NCBI RefSeq assembly: GCF_009649815.1
Contig: NZ_WJIC01000036.1
Location: 1 to 63,489, forward strand
DNA length: 63,489 nt
DNA from: Nocardia sp. SYP-A9097
GTDB lineage: Bacteria > Actinomycetota > Actinomycetes > Mycobacteriales > Mycobacteriaceae
Reading direction: 5' to 3'
Positions 33,354 to 46,800 of the stretch are shown here, piece by piece. How positions within the stretch are numbered: the stretch's first letter is position 1; every line of letters starts with the position of its first letter. A program made the translations under genes and the position numbers. The notes under the pieces were generated by a model. The model was not told the DNA's origin and ran no database searches. It saw nothing but the letters and a program-made list of their open reading frames with translations.

Positions 33354-33854
33354 ATGAACAATAACGAGCGCGCGCGTACCGATCTCTCCGACATTCTGGA
33401 GGGCTTCGCCGACCAGATGCGCACCATCACCCAATTGCAGCGTGAGCGTGCGGCTTTGACCGCGACCGCCACCGTGCGGCAGAAGCGGGTGACGGTGACG
33501 GTGAATGCCGAGGGCACCGTGATCGAGACCAAATTCGGTTCCGACATAGCGGATCTCGACTATCCGGAGATCGCGAAGGCGATCACAGAGGCGGCACAGC
33601 AGGCGGCGGCCGAGGTGGCCCAGCGGGGCCGCGAGGTGCTGGCGCCGGTGTCGCAGAACCAGAATCGGCTGCCGAAGCTCGCGGACCTGGTGCCGGGTAT
33701 GCCGGATCTCAGCCGCGAATTGCGGATTCCGGAACCGCCGGTGGTGTCGACCGCCCCGCCGAAATCGCCGGAACGTACTGCGGCGCAACCGAATCCCGTG
33801 CCGGATCCGACTGCGGCCCCGCGTCGTGGCGCGGCCACCGACTCCGGCTGGTAG
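33354..33854 (+). CDS. YbaB/EbfC-like protein (cassette 2)
   Basis: The protein is 166 residues. It has the same plan as the protein at 16007: a helix (SDILEGFADQMRTITQLQRE), strands (KRVTVTVNAEGTVIETKF) and a helix (YPEIAKAITEAAQQAAAEVA), with the shared RLPKLADLVPGMPDL. The tail is a longer Pro-rich stretch ending in TDSGW, like the paralog. It starts 10 bases after the small WXG100-like gene and ends 27 bases before giant 2. Confidence 0.65.
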   Translation: MNNNERARTDLSDILEGFADQMRTITQLQRERAALTATATVRQKRVTVTVNAEGTVIETKFGSDIADLDYPEIAKAITEAAQQAAAEVAQRGREVLAPVSQNQNRLPKLADLVPGMPDLSRELRIPEPPVVSTAPPKSPERTAAQPNPVPDPTAAPRRGAATDSGW

Positions 33855-33881
33855 CGGGGCCACCGGGGTGAATCACCGCAC

Positions 33882-34890
33882 ATGATCGAACTGCCCGGAT
33901 CGCTGGAATGGCTGGGCTGGCTCGTCGGGATGGAATGGCCCGAGGGGAACGAAGACCAGATGTGGGCGCTGGCACAGGACTGGCGCACGGCCGGCGATGA
34001 GCTGCGCAATATGGTCTCCTCGATCGATGACGCCAAATACGCGACCCTGGCGGCGTATACGGACGGCAAGGGCATCGAGGAGATGTCCCGCGCGTTCGAT
34101 TCACTGAGCGGTAAGGGCGGGGACAAAGAGGCCACTTCGCTACCGGATCTGGCGAAGTACTTCGATCAGATCGGTGAATCGGCCGACGGGGTCGGCACCG
34201 AGATCGAATACACCAAGCTGATGTTCTACTCCTCGCTGGCGCTGCTGGCGGGTGAAATCGCCGCTGCCTGGCTGTCTCCGGCGACCGCTCCGGCGGTGGA
34301 GGCATTGGCGACCGCGCTCACACGGGTCGCGGTGCGGATTATCGGGCGCGAGGCGCTGGACGCGATCCTGGCGCGGGTCGCACGTATGGCCGGTGCGTCG
34401 CTGGTGAAGTTCTTCCTCAAGCATGCCGCCATCGATACCGCGCTGGGCACGCTGCAGGAGATCGGTATTCAGGAATGGCAGGTGATCGAGGGGCACCGCA
34501 AGGACATCAACTGGACGCAGGTGGCAGTCACCACGGTCAGTTCGGCCGCCGGTGGTATGGCCGCCGGTCCACTCGGTGAGTGGGCGGGCAACCGGTTGAG
34601 CCATGCCGGGGTGAATCACCTGGTGGCCGCGCGCATTACCGGTATGGGAGCCGGAATCGTCGGTGCCGGAGCGGGTTTCGTCGCCGCCACCGGAACGCAG
34701 TTCGTGGCCGATGTCTGGCAGCACGGCTGGGACAAGGCCGTGGAGAACCTGGCCAATACGCAGTTCGATCCGCGCATGCTCACCGCGGGTATTACCAATG
34801 GCGCGATCTCGGGCGATATGCACGCCCGGGCGCATCACTTCTGGGATTCGCGGCTGGGCGGCAGCGGGCGCAATATCCCGGGTATCGGCT
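33882..34890 (+). other. CpnT-like N-terminal domain of giant 2
   Basis: The start LEWLGWLVGMEWPEGNEDQM, then DWRTAGDELRNM, is homologous to giant 1. Hydrophobic helices include MFYSSLALLAGEIAAAWL and GMGAGIVGAGAGFVAATG. Shared closing block: FDPRMLTAGITNGAISG. Confidence 0.75.
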
Positions 34891-37800
34891 TCCGGCCGCC
34901 GGAGTTCAACCCGGGCAATCTCCCCGGTATACACGGTGGCGACCTGCCCGGCCTGCACGGCAATGACCTGCACGGCAATGGTGCGGACAACTATGGCGTG
35001 AATGGCAACGGCCACAATGGAGATGGGGCCGGCCCGCACGTCGGCAATGGTGGTGACGGCAGTTCCCTGCATCCCGCCGGAGCCCCCGATTCCGGTGACA
35101 CCGGTGAGCACGACAATCACCGGAACGACAACACCACAACCGGCGAGGATCGCCCCCGCTCCACCGACCAGCCGGGCGGAGTCGACAATCGCGGCCCCGC
35201 CGCGAACGATGCCAAACAGAGCGACCCCGCTGCCGCCCAGAACGGCGCCGGGTCCCACGTCGACACGTCCTCGAACACCTCCACGAACGGGCATTCGCCG
35301 GCCGAATCCCACAGTGGCGCTCCATCATCCGCGGACCCCGGGCCCCGCGCCGGAATCCCGCAGAACTCCGACGTGGCACCCACTGCGAACTCCACAGCCC
35401 CGGCTGCCGCACCGTCCGTCGGTACGTCGCCCGGCGGTTCTCCGGGCGGTGCACCGGTAAGCGGCAGCGCCCCCAGTAGCGGCGCGCCGAGCAGCAGTGG
35501 CGCCCCCAGCAGCGCGTCACCCGGCAGCAGCGCTTCGCCGAGCAGCAGTGGCGCTCCCGGCAGTGCGTCACCCGGCAGCAGTACTTCGCCGAGTAGCGGC
35601 GGCGCTCCCAACAGCGCGTCACCGAGTAGTGGCTCACCGAGCACCAGCCCCGCGGGTGCTGGAACCACCCAAACCGGCGGCGGCAGTGCAAGTCCCGCCA
35701 CCTCCGGGGCCTCGACGCCCGGCGCGAACGGAGCTTCCCCCGCCACCGCGAACACGGGCGCGGCGGCGAGCGCGGGCGAAGGCCCGAGAGCGGGTGCGAA
35801 TGCGGGGGCCAACCCGGCGTCCGGTGGAAGCGCGGGCGCGGCGCCGAATGCGAACGCCGCCAATGGCTCCGGTGCGAACTCCGGGGTGAACGCGGGCTCG
35901 AACCCGAACTCCGCGTCCAATGCGAATGCGGGGGCAACGCCCGATCGCGGCACCCCGGCCTCGGACCAGCGCGCCACCTCGGCGGCCCCCCGCGCGGGCG
36001 ACTCCACCGCTCCCCGCCCCACCGACGGCGCGGCTCCCCGCACCGACGTCCGTCCCGAAACCGCCCGCCCCCAAGCGGGCCCGGATTCTCGCAGCGACGC
36101 ACGCCCCACGGCCGCCGCGGCCCAACCCAAACCGGCCACTCCGGAATCCGCGGCTTCCCACGCCAACTCGTCCGGCGAACCACACTCAACGCACACCGCC
36201 GAGACCGAAACCCCCGCAACGAAACCCGAGGCCGCGGCCCCCAAGTCCGACCACGATGTGTCCGGTGTGAAACCGGAGTCGGACGCACCATCCACGCGCC
36301 CCGAAGCGGATACATCCAAGCCCGCCGCAGACGCCCCCGACACCCACCCGGACGCGGATCACCGTGCCGCCGAGGCAGATTCGCCCGACCCGGCGACCCG
36401 TCCGGAATCGGAAAACGGCTCCCTCGACCACACGGACACCCCCGAGAGCCGCCACGATTCACCGGATGCGTCGAAAGACAGTCCGGATTCCACGCCACGC
36501 CAAGACGATTCCGCACCCCGCGACTCGGACACCACCACCCGCCCCGAGTCCGACAGCAACACCCGGGACCGCTCGGATGACCCACAGCATCAGCGGGATT
36601 TGCCGCGCACCGACGAAGCCGCGTCGCGTGATTCGGATGTGAACCCGCGTCCGGAGTCCGACGAGGGGGCGCGGGACAAGTCGGATACGACTCCGCGCCC
36701 GGAGTCGGACGACGGTTCCCGAGATCACTCTGATTCACCTGAGCCGGAACGGGATTCGCCGAACACGCGGCATGATGATTCCGAGGTGCGAGCGGATTCG
36801 GATGATCCGGCGCGGTCGGCGGATGACCTCATGCCGGATCGGTCGGAAGGGCCGGAGAATCAGCGGGATTCGCCGAATGCGCGGCCGGATGATTCCCAGG
36901 TGCGGACCGATTCGGATGATCCGGCGAAGACTCGGGCCGCGCGGGATGGTGAGTCCGATGGCGTTCGGCCCGAAGGGGATCGGCCGTCCGATGACGAGCA
37001 TCGGGCGCACCGGGATGATCCGGATGCGCTGCTGGTCGCGCCGGTTCCGGTGGGGGATGGGCCCGCGGCCCGCAATCACGATGGTTCGCAACATCGTCCC
37101 GCCGATTCCGGTCGGCGGCCCGAGACGGATGCATCCGGCGACCGCAGTCCGCGTGCGCGGAAGCCGGAGGACGGCGCCGATCGCCGGGCCGGACTGCCGG
37201 ATCGTGGTGACGGAGCCGCGGTGCATCCGGGCAGTCTTGATGACGGTGCGCAACCCGCTGTGCGGCCACCGGATTCCGCCGACGGTGAAGCGCAGCGCTC
37301 CAATCGTGGGCGCTGTGGCGAACTCTCGCTGCGACTGCTGAGCGACATCACCGGGAGTGACCGGATTCGCGTGCCGGAGCGCACCATCGGCGCGTCGGGT
37401 ATGACCCGTGACGAGTTGGTCTCCGCCGCCGGCGGTCAGCTGCGCGAGTATCCCGATCACGAGGCGATTGCCGACCGGCTGCGCGAATTAGGTCCTGGCT
37501 CAGCGGCTTTGGTGGTGGACCACTATGCGGGTGATGCCGACGCCTACGGGGTGGGTGCGCACGCCTACCTGCTGGTCAATGAGGGCGGCGAGATCGTGGT
37601 CAAGGATCCGGCCGCCGGGCGTGAGCACGGTTTCCCGCCGGTGGTGCCGCGCGAAACCCAAGGCACGCACGCGATCCTGTTCAAACCGGACGGCGATCCG
37701 GTGCACAAGCTCGCCGCCAAGCAGCGCAATATGCTCAATGAGCGGGTCCGGATCGGTCAGAATCAGCCGGTCCGCTTTCTGCGCACCTCGGATGAGGTCC

Positions 37801-40800
37801 GGCTGGACCTGGCGGGTATCAATGCCTACGGCCGCGACGCCTGGTCGGATGCCCATGCCCGCCTGACCGATGAGCACCGCGCCGCTCTGCGCGCCTACCT
37901 GGGCAGTACGGACAGCGCCCATCCCCGCGACCCGGGCGCTCCCCGGCCCGCCGATATTCGTGCGGCGCTCCACGGTGTGGCCGAGCCGACCCCGGAGGTC
38001 GCTCGCGCCCGGGACCTCATCGACAGCGCCCTGAACCTGCATCCGCTCGACGAGCCGGTCATGGTGACCCTCGGCCTCAATTCCAACCCGTTCGGCGCGG
38101 ATCTCGCCGGCCTGGTCGGAACCACCCAGCACATGCCGGACTACCTGCACGCGATGCTCGGTGCCGTCCCCGCCATGGACGGCATCAGCCACCACATCGA
38201 ACTGGTACTGCCCGCCGGCACCCCCGCCCTGTTCCTGCACGACCTGTCCGCGAACGGCCCGGACCTGCCGATGATGCTCCTGGCGCACGGCCTGGACCTG
38301 CACATCGACTCCGTCGACGCCCGCGGCGAAGGCCACTACGGCGTCCGCGCCACCGTCCTCCCTCTCACCATCGACGCCACCCCCACCCGAACCCCCGAAC
38401 CCCACCCGGACGCGCGCACCCCCCGCCCTGATACCCAAACCACCCCCGATCTGTCGACCCCCCGCCCCGATCCGTCGATAACCCGCCCCGATCCGGAGAC
38501 GCCACAACCGGAACCGGATCAGGTGCGGCGGCCGGATGGTCCGACGGCGGATGAGCCCGGTGCGCGGCGTGTATCCGAGGATGAGGCCGAGGGCCCGGAG
38601 TTCCTGGATGACGGGGACTGGGGGACGGTCGACCATACTCAGCCGGTTGACGATTCGTCGGATCATGGTGCGGCGGACCATCATTCGCCGCTCGACGGTG
38701 GTTCCGGTGATGACTCGCCGCCCAACGCGCCGGATTGGGCTCCGCCGCCGGACGATTCGTGGTCCGGCAAGAATGCCGAGGAGATCGAGCGGGCGTTGCG
38801 CGCGGACTTCGGTCTCGATGTCGATGGTTTCGACAAGACGAATGTCCATCCGGAAGTGTTGCGCGAGTTCGCTCGTGCGGTCGAGGACATGCTGACGCGG
38901 CACCCGTACATCGATCTGAAGCGTGTCGTCATCGGCCCGATTCTGGATGACAATGTGTACGCGGTGGCCCCGGCGGCCGAGGGTCCGGACGGCCGTTCAC
39001 ACGCCGACAGCATTGTGCTGAACGAGAAGTTCGCGGCGGACCCGCAGGAGCTGCATCGCCGCATTGCCGAGAATGAGGCCGATGGCATTCGAGTGCCGGG
39101 AGCCAGTGCGCGCCCGGTGTATTCGACGCTGGTGCACGAGCTCGGCCACGGTGTCGACTTCGCCGGTCAGGAGACCGCCGGCCAGCGCGCCTTCGATGCG
39201 CTCGCGGACTTCTACGAGGAGAAGTACGGCCAGATTCGCGACAATCACGAGGGTTTCGACACCTGGCTGCGCCAGCTCAGCAAGTACAGCTTCAATGAAG
39301 ACGGCATGTTCTTCGCCCAGGAGGCCCTGCCCGAAGCCTTCACCGATGTCGAACTCAATGGCGATGCCGCGAGCGAGCCCGCCAAGGTCCTGAACCAGGT
39401 CCTGGTGGATGCCGCCCGCGAGCATTGGCTTGCCGCGGGCAACACCCTCGACGCACCCGCATCACACTTTGTCGACACCTCCGAACCGCCACGCGCGCAG
39501 CCGATTACATCGAAGCCGCCGGAGCCGATCGCTGCCGATTCGCCGCGCCCGCAGCCGTTCGCCGCGGATTCGCCGCAACCGATTGTGCCGGATTCGCCGC
39601 ACTCGCAGCCGATCTCATCCGATGCGACAAGCCCGCAATCGATCTCCGATTACGCGACCGATCCGTCCGGCCCGCCGACCGAACCGAACTCACCGGCAGA
39701 TTCGACCGGTCGCACCGATGAACCGCCGGAAGAGCCTGGTGCGCAACCGGTTCGGCCGCAGTCCCCCGATGATTCGGGTGAGGGTTCGAACGGTCTGCAC
39801 CATGAGCCCCTTCCGGAGGATTCGGCCCCGACCGCCACGGATTCCGGATTCTCGGATCTGCAAGACCGGGAACCGAATTCGCGCCGCGTGGACGATCATG
39901 TCCCACCGGAGCAGCGCGCCGTCCGCGACCTGGCCTACCCGGAGAACGCGCCCGACACCTGGGCGGGCCGCCCCGCCGCTCCCGAGGTCATCGCCGTCTC
40001 GGAAGTATTGGCGCACACCGAAATCGGCCGCGAGACGCTGGCCGCCCTGCGCGATGCGGGCGTAACCCTGCGCCTCACCGACACCGAGGGCCTCGGCGCC
40101 CCGGATTCCTACAACGCCGACACCCGCGAACTGGTCATCGACACCCACGGCCGCGATCAGTTGGAGCAGGCGTCGGCCGTCGTCGCCGCGGTCGCACACC
40201 TCGACGCCCTGACCACCACACCCACCGACCGCGCCCACGACCCCGTCTCCTCGGGCGATGCCGTACGCGAATTCGGGGACGATTCCGCCCGCGTCGGCGA
40301 CGCCGATCCGCTCTCCAGGGACGATGCACCGGTCGGCGAGGCCCCGGCGTCGCGGGATCAGGCGCTGCACTCTGCCGCCGAATCCTTCGGCAGGCAAGCC
40401 GAATTCGACCGTGCGCTGCGTGATGCGGGTTATGACCCGGCCGGTGGTTCGCTGCGGGATCGCGCGGAGGCGGAGTACCGGCGCTCGGTGCAGGACGATT
40501 ACCTCACCGCCGGTGAAGCGGCCGCGGCTGAGGCGCGTTCCCGCACCCCGGAGGTGTCGGAGGCCGAACTGCGTCGTATCGCGCACGAGGCGGGCATCGA
40601 AGCGCTGCTGGCGGATGAACGCTTCACCGGCGGCGCGGACGAGGACCTTCCGCTCGGTTTGGCGGGCGAGAACACCGCCCCGCCGGTGCACGGCCGCGAG
40701 GACCCGGAGAGTCTCGCCGGTCCTTGGCAGGAGCATCCGGAACCGCTGGCCCTGGATGTCGCCCGCGATCAGGTGCGCCTGACCGCGCTCGGTCATGAGA

Positions 40801-43800
40801 GCGGAACCCCTGTCAGTCACTGGGCGGTGCAGACCCTGGACCGGCACGGTGTCGACATCCGGTTCAGCGGCGAGCCCGAAGCATCGATCAACACCACGCC
40901 GGACGGCCGTACCCAGCGGGGTCCGTTGTTCGGCTACGACCCGGCGACGAATACCGTTGTGCTGCCCTACCCGGTGGGCTCGTACGAACATGCGGTCGCG
41001 GAGCTGGTGCACGCCGCGTTCCTGGCGGATGCCGTGCACTCGGTCGACGGCCCGCTGGAGCGTTTCGATCTGACTCGCGGCGAATACGTGCAGTCCATGT
41101 TGGGCAGGCATTCCGAGGGTTTGGCGCTGTCCTTCGAGAACCGCCGGGTGTGGTACGCCAATTCGGGTTTCGAACGCCCGCCGGTGCGCGATCCGCTGGA
41201 GCGTGCCTTCCTGGAGACTCGTGAGAAGGCGCTCGATACAGCGCAGCGCGCGTACAAGGGCAATGACAGTGCCACCCAGCGCATGTTGGAGGCCGCCGCC
41301 TATCGCGCCGCGGTCCGCGAGGTGACCGCGCGTATCACCACCGACGGCCCGTTGGTCGGACACCGCGATCTCGGTGTCGTGCGTGGTGCGGAATGGGATC
41401 GCGCACACGGCATTTCGCCGAGTGACGAGCCTTCGCCCGCACCAGCGCCGAAGGGCAAGGACACTCCGGAGGCTTGCGACCGCCGCGCCGCGGATTACGC
41501 GATCGAGATCGAACACCTGCGCCTGCTGCGCGAGTCCGGCACGCCGATCCTGGTCGGCCCCGCCGAACGCGCCTACACCGCGGCGTACGACAAGGCCCTG
41601 GACCGCCCCGGCCGCACCGGAACCCCCGAATCCCGCGCCTACGAGGCGGGCGTCGACGCCCTGCGCAAATACCTGAAGAAGACCGGTCTGGACGCCGCCG
41701 AAGTAGCCTTCGACGTAGTCCGCTCCTACGGTGAAGCCGACGAATCCCGCTGGGGCAGACCGGCTCTCACCGACACCCCGGGCATCGAGACACCTCGGGT
41801 ATCGGACCCCCACCCGGATCTTCCGCGCATCCCCGAGCCCCGCTCGGACCTGCCCCGGGCGCATACCCCGGCGTCGGAGGTCCCGCCACCGGTGAAGGCC
41901 CCCGAACACTCCGCCCCGCGCTCGGAACTTGCTGCGGCCGATCCGATCGCCTCCGATGGTGGTCCGGTGCACGGCGAGGATTCGGCGGCGCATCCGGTGC
42001 GCGGCGCCGATACCGAATTGTCCAGGCGTGCTGCGGAAGTCGAGTTGCAGCGGGCTGGTCATCTCGGGGAGCGGCTCACCGATCAGGTGATTCGCACACG
42101 CGATACCGTGCGCACCAAGGCGACGCTGGTGGTGTTCGCGCCCGAGGGCGGGCATATGCGGGCGCTGCGGGAGTTGGCGGCCTCGGATCCGCGGTATGCG
42201 GACGCGCTGTGGGATGGCTTCCACCGCATCGAATATCGGGAGGTCACCCCGGCGGGCGATGACGCTCGGGTGCGGTCGCTGTTCGCTGATGAGGCCGAGG
42301 GCTCGATGCGTAAGCCGAGTCACCGTGAGGCCGTGGCGGAGATGCTGGCGCACTATCTGCGCTATCGCGAAGAGGGCTCCACCACACTGGGTTTCGATCA
42401 GTGGATGCGTCAGCTCGGTTCGGATGCGTTCGAGCACACCACGCGCCCGAAGTTCTCGCTGCGCCGCGACGGTATGCACGAGCAGGTTCCTACCCGGCTC
42501 TCCGACCGTTTCGTGCGCGAGGGTCACCGGCTGGCCGAGGGCGATCGTTCGGTGACGTACCCGCATCCGGCGGCCGTGGCGCGCGATCTGATGACCCGTC
42601 GCCTGCCCATGCCGGATTTGGCGAATGGTGCGACCGACGAGCACCGCGCCCGAGATCGCGACCGCTACAGCCGATTCCCGATGAAGATCGGCACCGTCGA
42701 TCTCAATCTCTGGCTCGAGCGCGACGGTCATGGCGGCTGGCGCGTCCCGCCGCCCACCGGCGCGGGCACCCCCTCGGATGTGCTGGCCGCCCGCTTCCAG
42801 CACATGACCGATACGGATCCGCAGCGCCTGGCGGACCGCATCTCCGCGCGCATGCTCGATGGTGCCGCACCGTTGACCGGCGAACCCGAACGCCCGCGCG
42901 GACTTTGGGATCGACTCACCGATCGGTTCGGCGGCCGGGATACCGAACCGCCCGCGAATCGCGCCCTGCCCGCCCGGGACGAGGCGACCGGCCCGACCCA
43001 CCCCGACCGTTCCGGGGAGCCCGGCGAGGCCCCGCGCTCCCGACCCGAGACCGATGGTGATGGCCACCGGCCGGAGGACGGCCCGCAACGCCGCATGGTC
43101 GTCCCCGACGACAACTCGAACGCGGATTCGACTCGCCCACACGAGGATTCGACGCAGCCGCATGCAGATTCGGCCCACCCGCACGAGGATTCGGCGCAGC
43201 CGCATGAGGATTCCGTGCGCCCGCACGAGGATCCGGCTCACCCGCACGATGATTCATCCACTGATGAGTCGCATCCTGTCGATCCGGAACCCGACTGGTC
43301 GCCGCGCCCGGATGATGAATGGTCGAAGCTCGATCCCCAGCAGATCGAGGATCGGCTCGCCGAGCGCTGGAATCTGGAGATCGACGGATTCCAGGATCCG
43401 CGCATCGATGTAGAGGTGCTGCGGGAATTCGCGCGCGCCGTCGACGACATGCTGACCCTGCATCCCGATACCAAACTGCGGGCGCTGGAAGTAGACGACT
43501 TCACCCCCGATCCGGAGGACGGCGAACCTCCCGCCGAGGGCGAGTCCGGCAATGACATGAAGGACGTTGCCGCGTTCGTGGATGAAGAGACCGGCCCCGA
43601 CGGCCGGATCTCCGCGGAAGCCATCGTGCTCAATATGGACCTGGCCGAGCATCCGGAGAAGTGGGCGGCGCTGGCCCGGGCCGCCGAGGCGAACGGCACG
43701 TTCATGCCGGGTCACGGTGACCGGCCGGTGTACGCGACGATCGTGCACGAATTCGGCCATGTCCTCGAATTGCACGGTGAGGCGCGCGCGCTGGACCTCG

Positions 43801-46800
43801 CCTTCAAAACCCTGCTCGACCATTACAAGGCCACGCGGGACACCAAGATCGGTTTCTACAACTGGTTGAAGGAGTTGAGCCACTACAGTTTCGACAAGTT
43901 CGGCGACTTCAACCCCCTCGAAGCGGTGGCGGAGGCGTACTCCGATGTGACCCGCAATGGTGATGCGGCGAGCGAACCGGCGAAGGTCCTGTACAAGCTG
44001 CTGATCGATCAGGCGGCGCTGCGCGAAACCGAACCTGTTCGGCCGCAGGACCCCGATGCGACCCCGGCGGACCGCAATGGCCCGCGCCCCGTGGATGGCC
44101 CGCAACAACGCCATATGGCTCTGCCTGATGGGGCACCGCACGATTCCCATGCCCCGCAGCATGATTCGACCGCGCGACACAGTGATTCACTTGCATCGCA
44201 TGAGGATTCACCGGCACAGCATGGGAATTCGCCCGCACCGCACGAGGGTTCGGTCCATCCGCACGAGGACCAAACCTCGGACGCGGCCCATCCTGCCGAT
44301 GAGAATCCCGATTGGTCGCCACGCCCGGACGATCAATGGTCGGATCTGAATCCGAGGCAGATCGCGGACCTGCTCAAAGAGCATTGGCCCGAACTGGAAT
44401 TCGTCGGATTCGACAAGCCCCGGATCGACGTCGAAGCGCTGCGGGAAGTCGCCCGCGCGGTCGACGACATGATGACGTTGCGTCCCGACAACCAGCTGAG
44501 CACCGTACGGATCGACCGGTTCATCGGTGAACGCGAGGATGTCTCGGCATCGGTGTCCGACGGTATCGGCCGGGACGGCAAGATCGCCGCGACCACCCTG
44601 CGGGTGAATGTCGAGATGGTCCGCAATCCCGAGAAGTGGGCAGGCTGGGCCAGGGACGCCGAGGACGCCGGCGGTGCCACGCCGGGCCATGCCGACCGCC
44701 CGCTGTACGCGACGATCGTGCACGAATTCGGTCACGTCGTAGAGCTGACCGGTGAGTCCCGCGCACTGCGAATCGCCTTCGATACCCTCGCAGCCCATTA
44801 CAAGGAGACCCGCGGCACCTCGGACGGCTTCTACTCCTGGCTGGATCAGCTCACCGATTACAGCTTCGACAAGTACGGCCTCTTCAACCCGCTGGAGGCG
44901 CTGGCCGAGGCTTACGCCGATGTGGTCCTGAACGGTGACGCGGCCACCGAACCGGCGAAAGTCCTGCACCAGCTGCTGATCGATTCCGCTGCGCTGCGCG
45001 GCACCCCCCTGCCGCCGATCAAACTCTCCTTCGCCCCGAAATTCGTGGACGATGAGACCCACTGGCATGGCGGCGACACCACACCCGCCCCGCCCACCGA
45101 GCCATACACCCCGTTCAACCCGGACGGGACGCTGAAGCCACCGCAGGACCCGCCGAGCCGAAATATGGTGTCCGGCAACCCGGAAGAAGAGCCGACGGTC
45201 CCTGTCACCCCGCGCGTGCCCGCGTCGGAGCAGCCGACTGTCGAGCTGCCCGGCGCCGAGTCGCCGACTGTGGAGTTGCCGGGGTCGGAGTCGCCGACTG
45301 TGGAGTTGCCCACGCCGGAGTCTCCGACCGTAGAGCTGCCCGGGTCGGAAGCGTCGACCGTGGAGTTGCCCGCCCCGCATTCGGACGGCGAGGGCGCGAA
45401 TACCGTTGTGCTGCCGGTGGATCCCGCCGTCGTATCGCCCGCCCTGCGTGATGTCGCGGATCACCTGCGGCAGATTCCCCCGCAGCAGGAGACGGTTCAG
45501 CGCACGCCGGAGGCGCAGGCACAGGTCACGCGTCTGGTCGATGCGCTCGGCCTGGGCGATGCGCTGACCCGGCATCCCGATCCCATTGCCGCCCTGCGCC
45601 ATATCGCCGAGATCGCGCACGCGCGAGACCTTTTCGGAGATCCGGAGCACAACCGCCCGCCGAGCGCCCTGCGCCCGGAGGACTTCCACCCCCTCGATCC
45701 GGCCGAGCGTCGTGCGGCCGAGGAGTTCCAACGGTCCGGGGCGAACAATCCTCGCCTCGAATCGGGCACGCCGACAAGGGATCTCCCGCTCAATCCGTGG
45801 GACGCCCCTATCCGCGAGGGCGCCTCCACTGAGCCGCGCGCGCTCCACCTGTCCGAACTGCGCGACGATATCGCCGCGCGCCTGCGCCTGTCCGAGGACG
45901 ATCTCACGCCGCATCGCCTGGCCGAGATCGCCGGAGAACTCCAGTACCGAAACCTGTTGCGCACCGGTGCGATAGAGGAACTCGCGCACCTGGCCGAGCA
46001 CCACGACAATGCCACCGATCCGGCTCGCCGCGCCGAGATCGCCGCCGCCCGCGACGATTGGGCGCGCCTGCTCGGCCGCGACCCGCAGGACCTCGCACCG
46101 CAGCATCGGGAGACCACTCTCGCCGAGCTGCGCGATGAAACCCTGCGCCGTGCAGAGGATGTCGCGGATCTGGTGGCCGCCGCCAACTACACCGGCGATA
46201 CCTCCACCACCAGGCATATGGTGCTGGAGGCCGATGGTGAGCGCGTGCACGTGCGCGTCCACACCGACTCGGACGGCACCCAGCGGATCGAGGTCGCCAC
46301 CCGCCCGGCACTGCCCGAACCGCCGAGCACGCCCAAGACCACGCCGGAACCGCCGCATCGCTCGCTGGTGCGCAAACTGTGGGACGCCCTCAAGGGCGGA
46401 TATGGCGGTTACACACCGAAATACGGCTCCGGTTCCAAGCAGGACGGCAAGTACCAGGTCGAAATCGTCCATGATGTCGGCCACCTGGTCCACGACCATG
46501 AACTGGAAAACCTGAAGGACGGTTTCAACCCCGTCCGGCTAGGCAAGGAAGCCGCCACCATCTGGAAGGTGCGCGAGCGGATGCCGCTGCTGCGCCTGCT
46601 GAGCAACCGCATCCCCGATGTGTCGGGCGATGCGGTGCCCATGCGCACCCGCAACGGCGGCGAATATCAGCCGTGGCTCACCGAAGCCGATCCGCGACTG
46701 CGCGCCGCCGTCGAGGACAGCCTGCGCCTGTCGGGTCAGGCGGCTCCCGCCGAACTGCCACCCGGCCAGGTACATCCGGAACTCCCACCGGGTCAGGTGC

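Noticed and set aside
35440..35650. Ser/Gly/Ala repeats that look like a PE_PGRS-type protein
   Set aside because: They are in frame within the linker of giant 2; no PE domain or GGAGG-type repeat is present.
39690..43247. Reverse-strand open frame of 1,185 codons inside giant 2
   Set aside because: Same reason: it shadows the conserved peptidase-like modules and has no recognisable domain.
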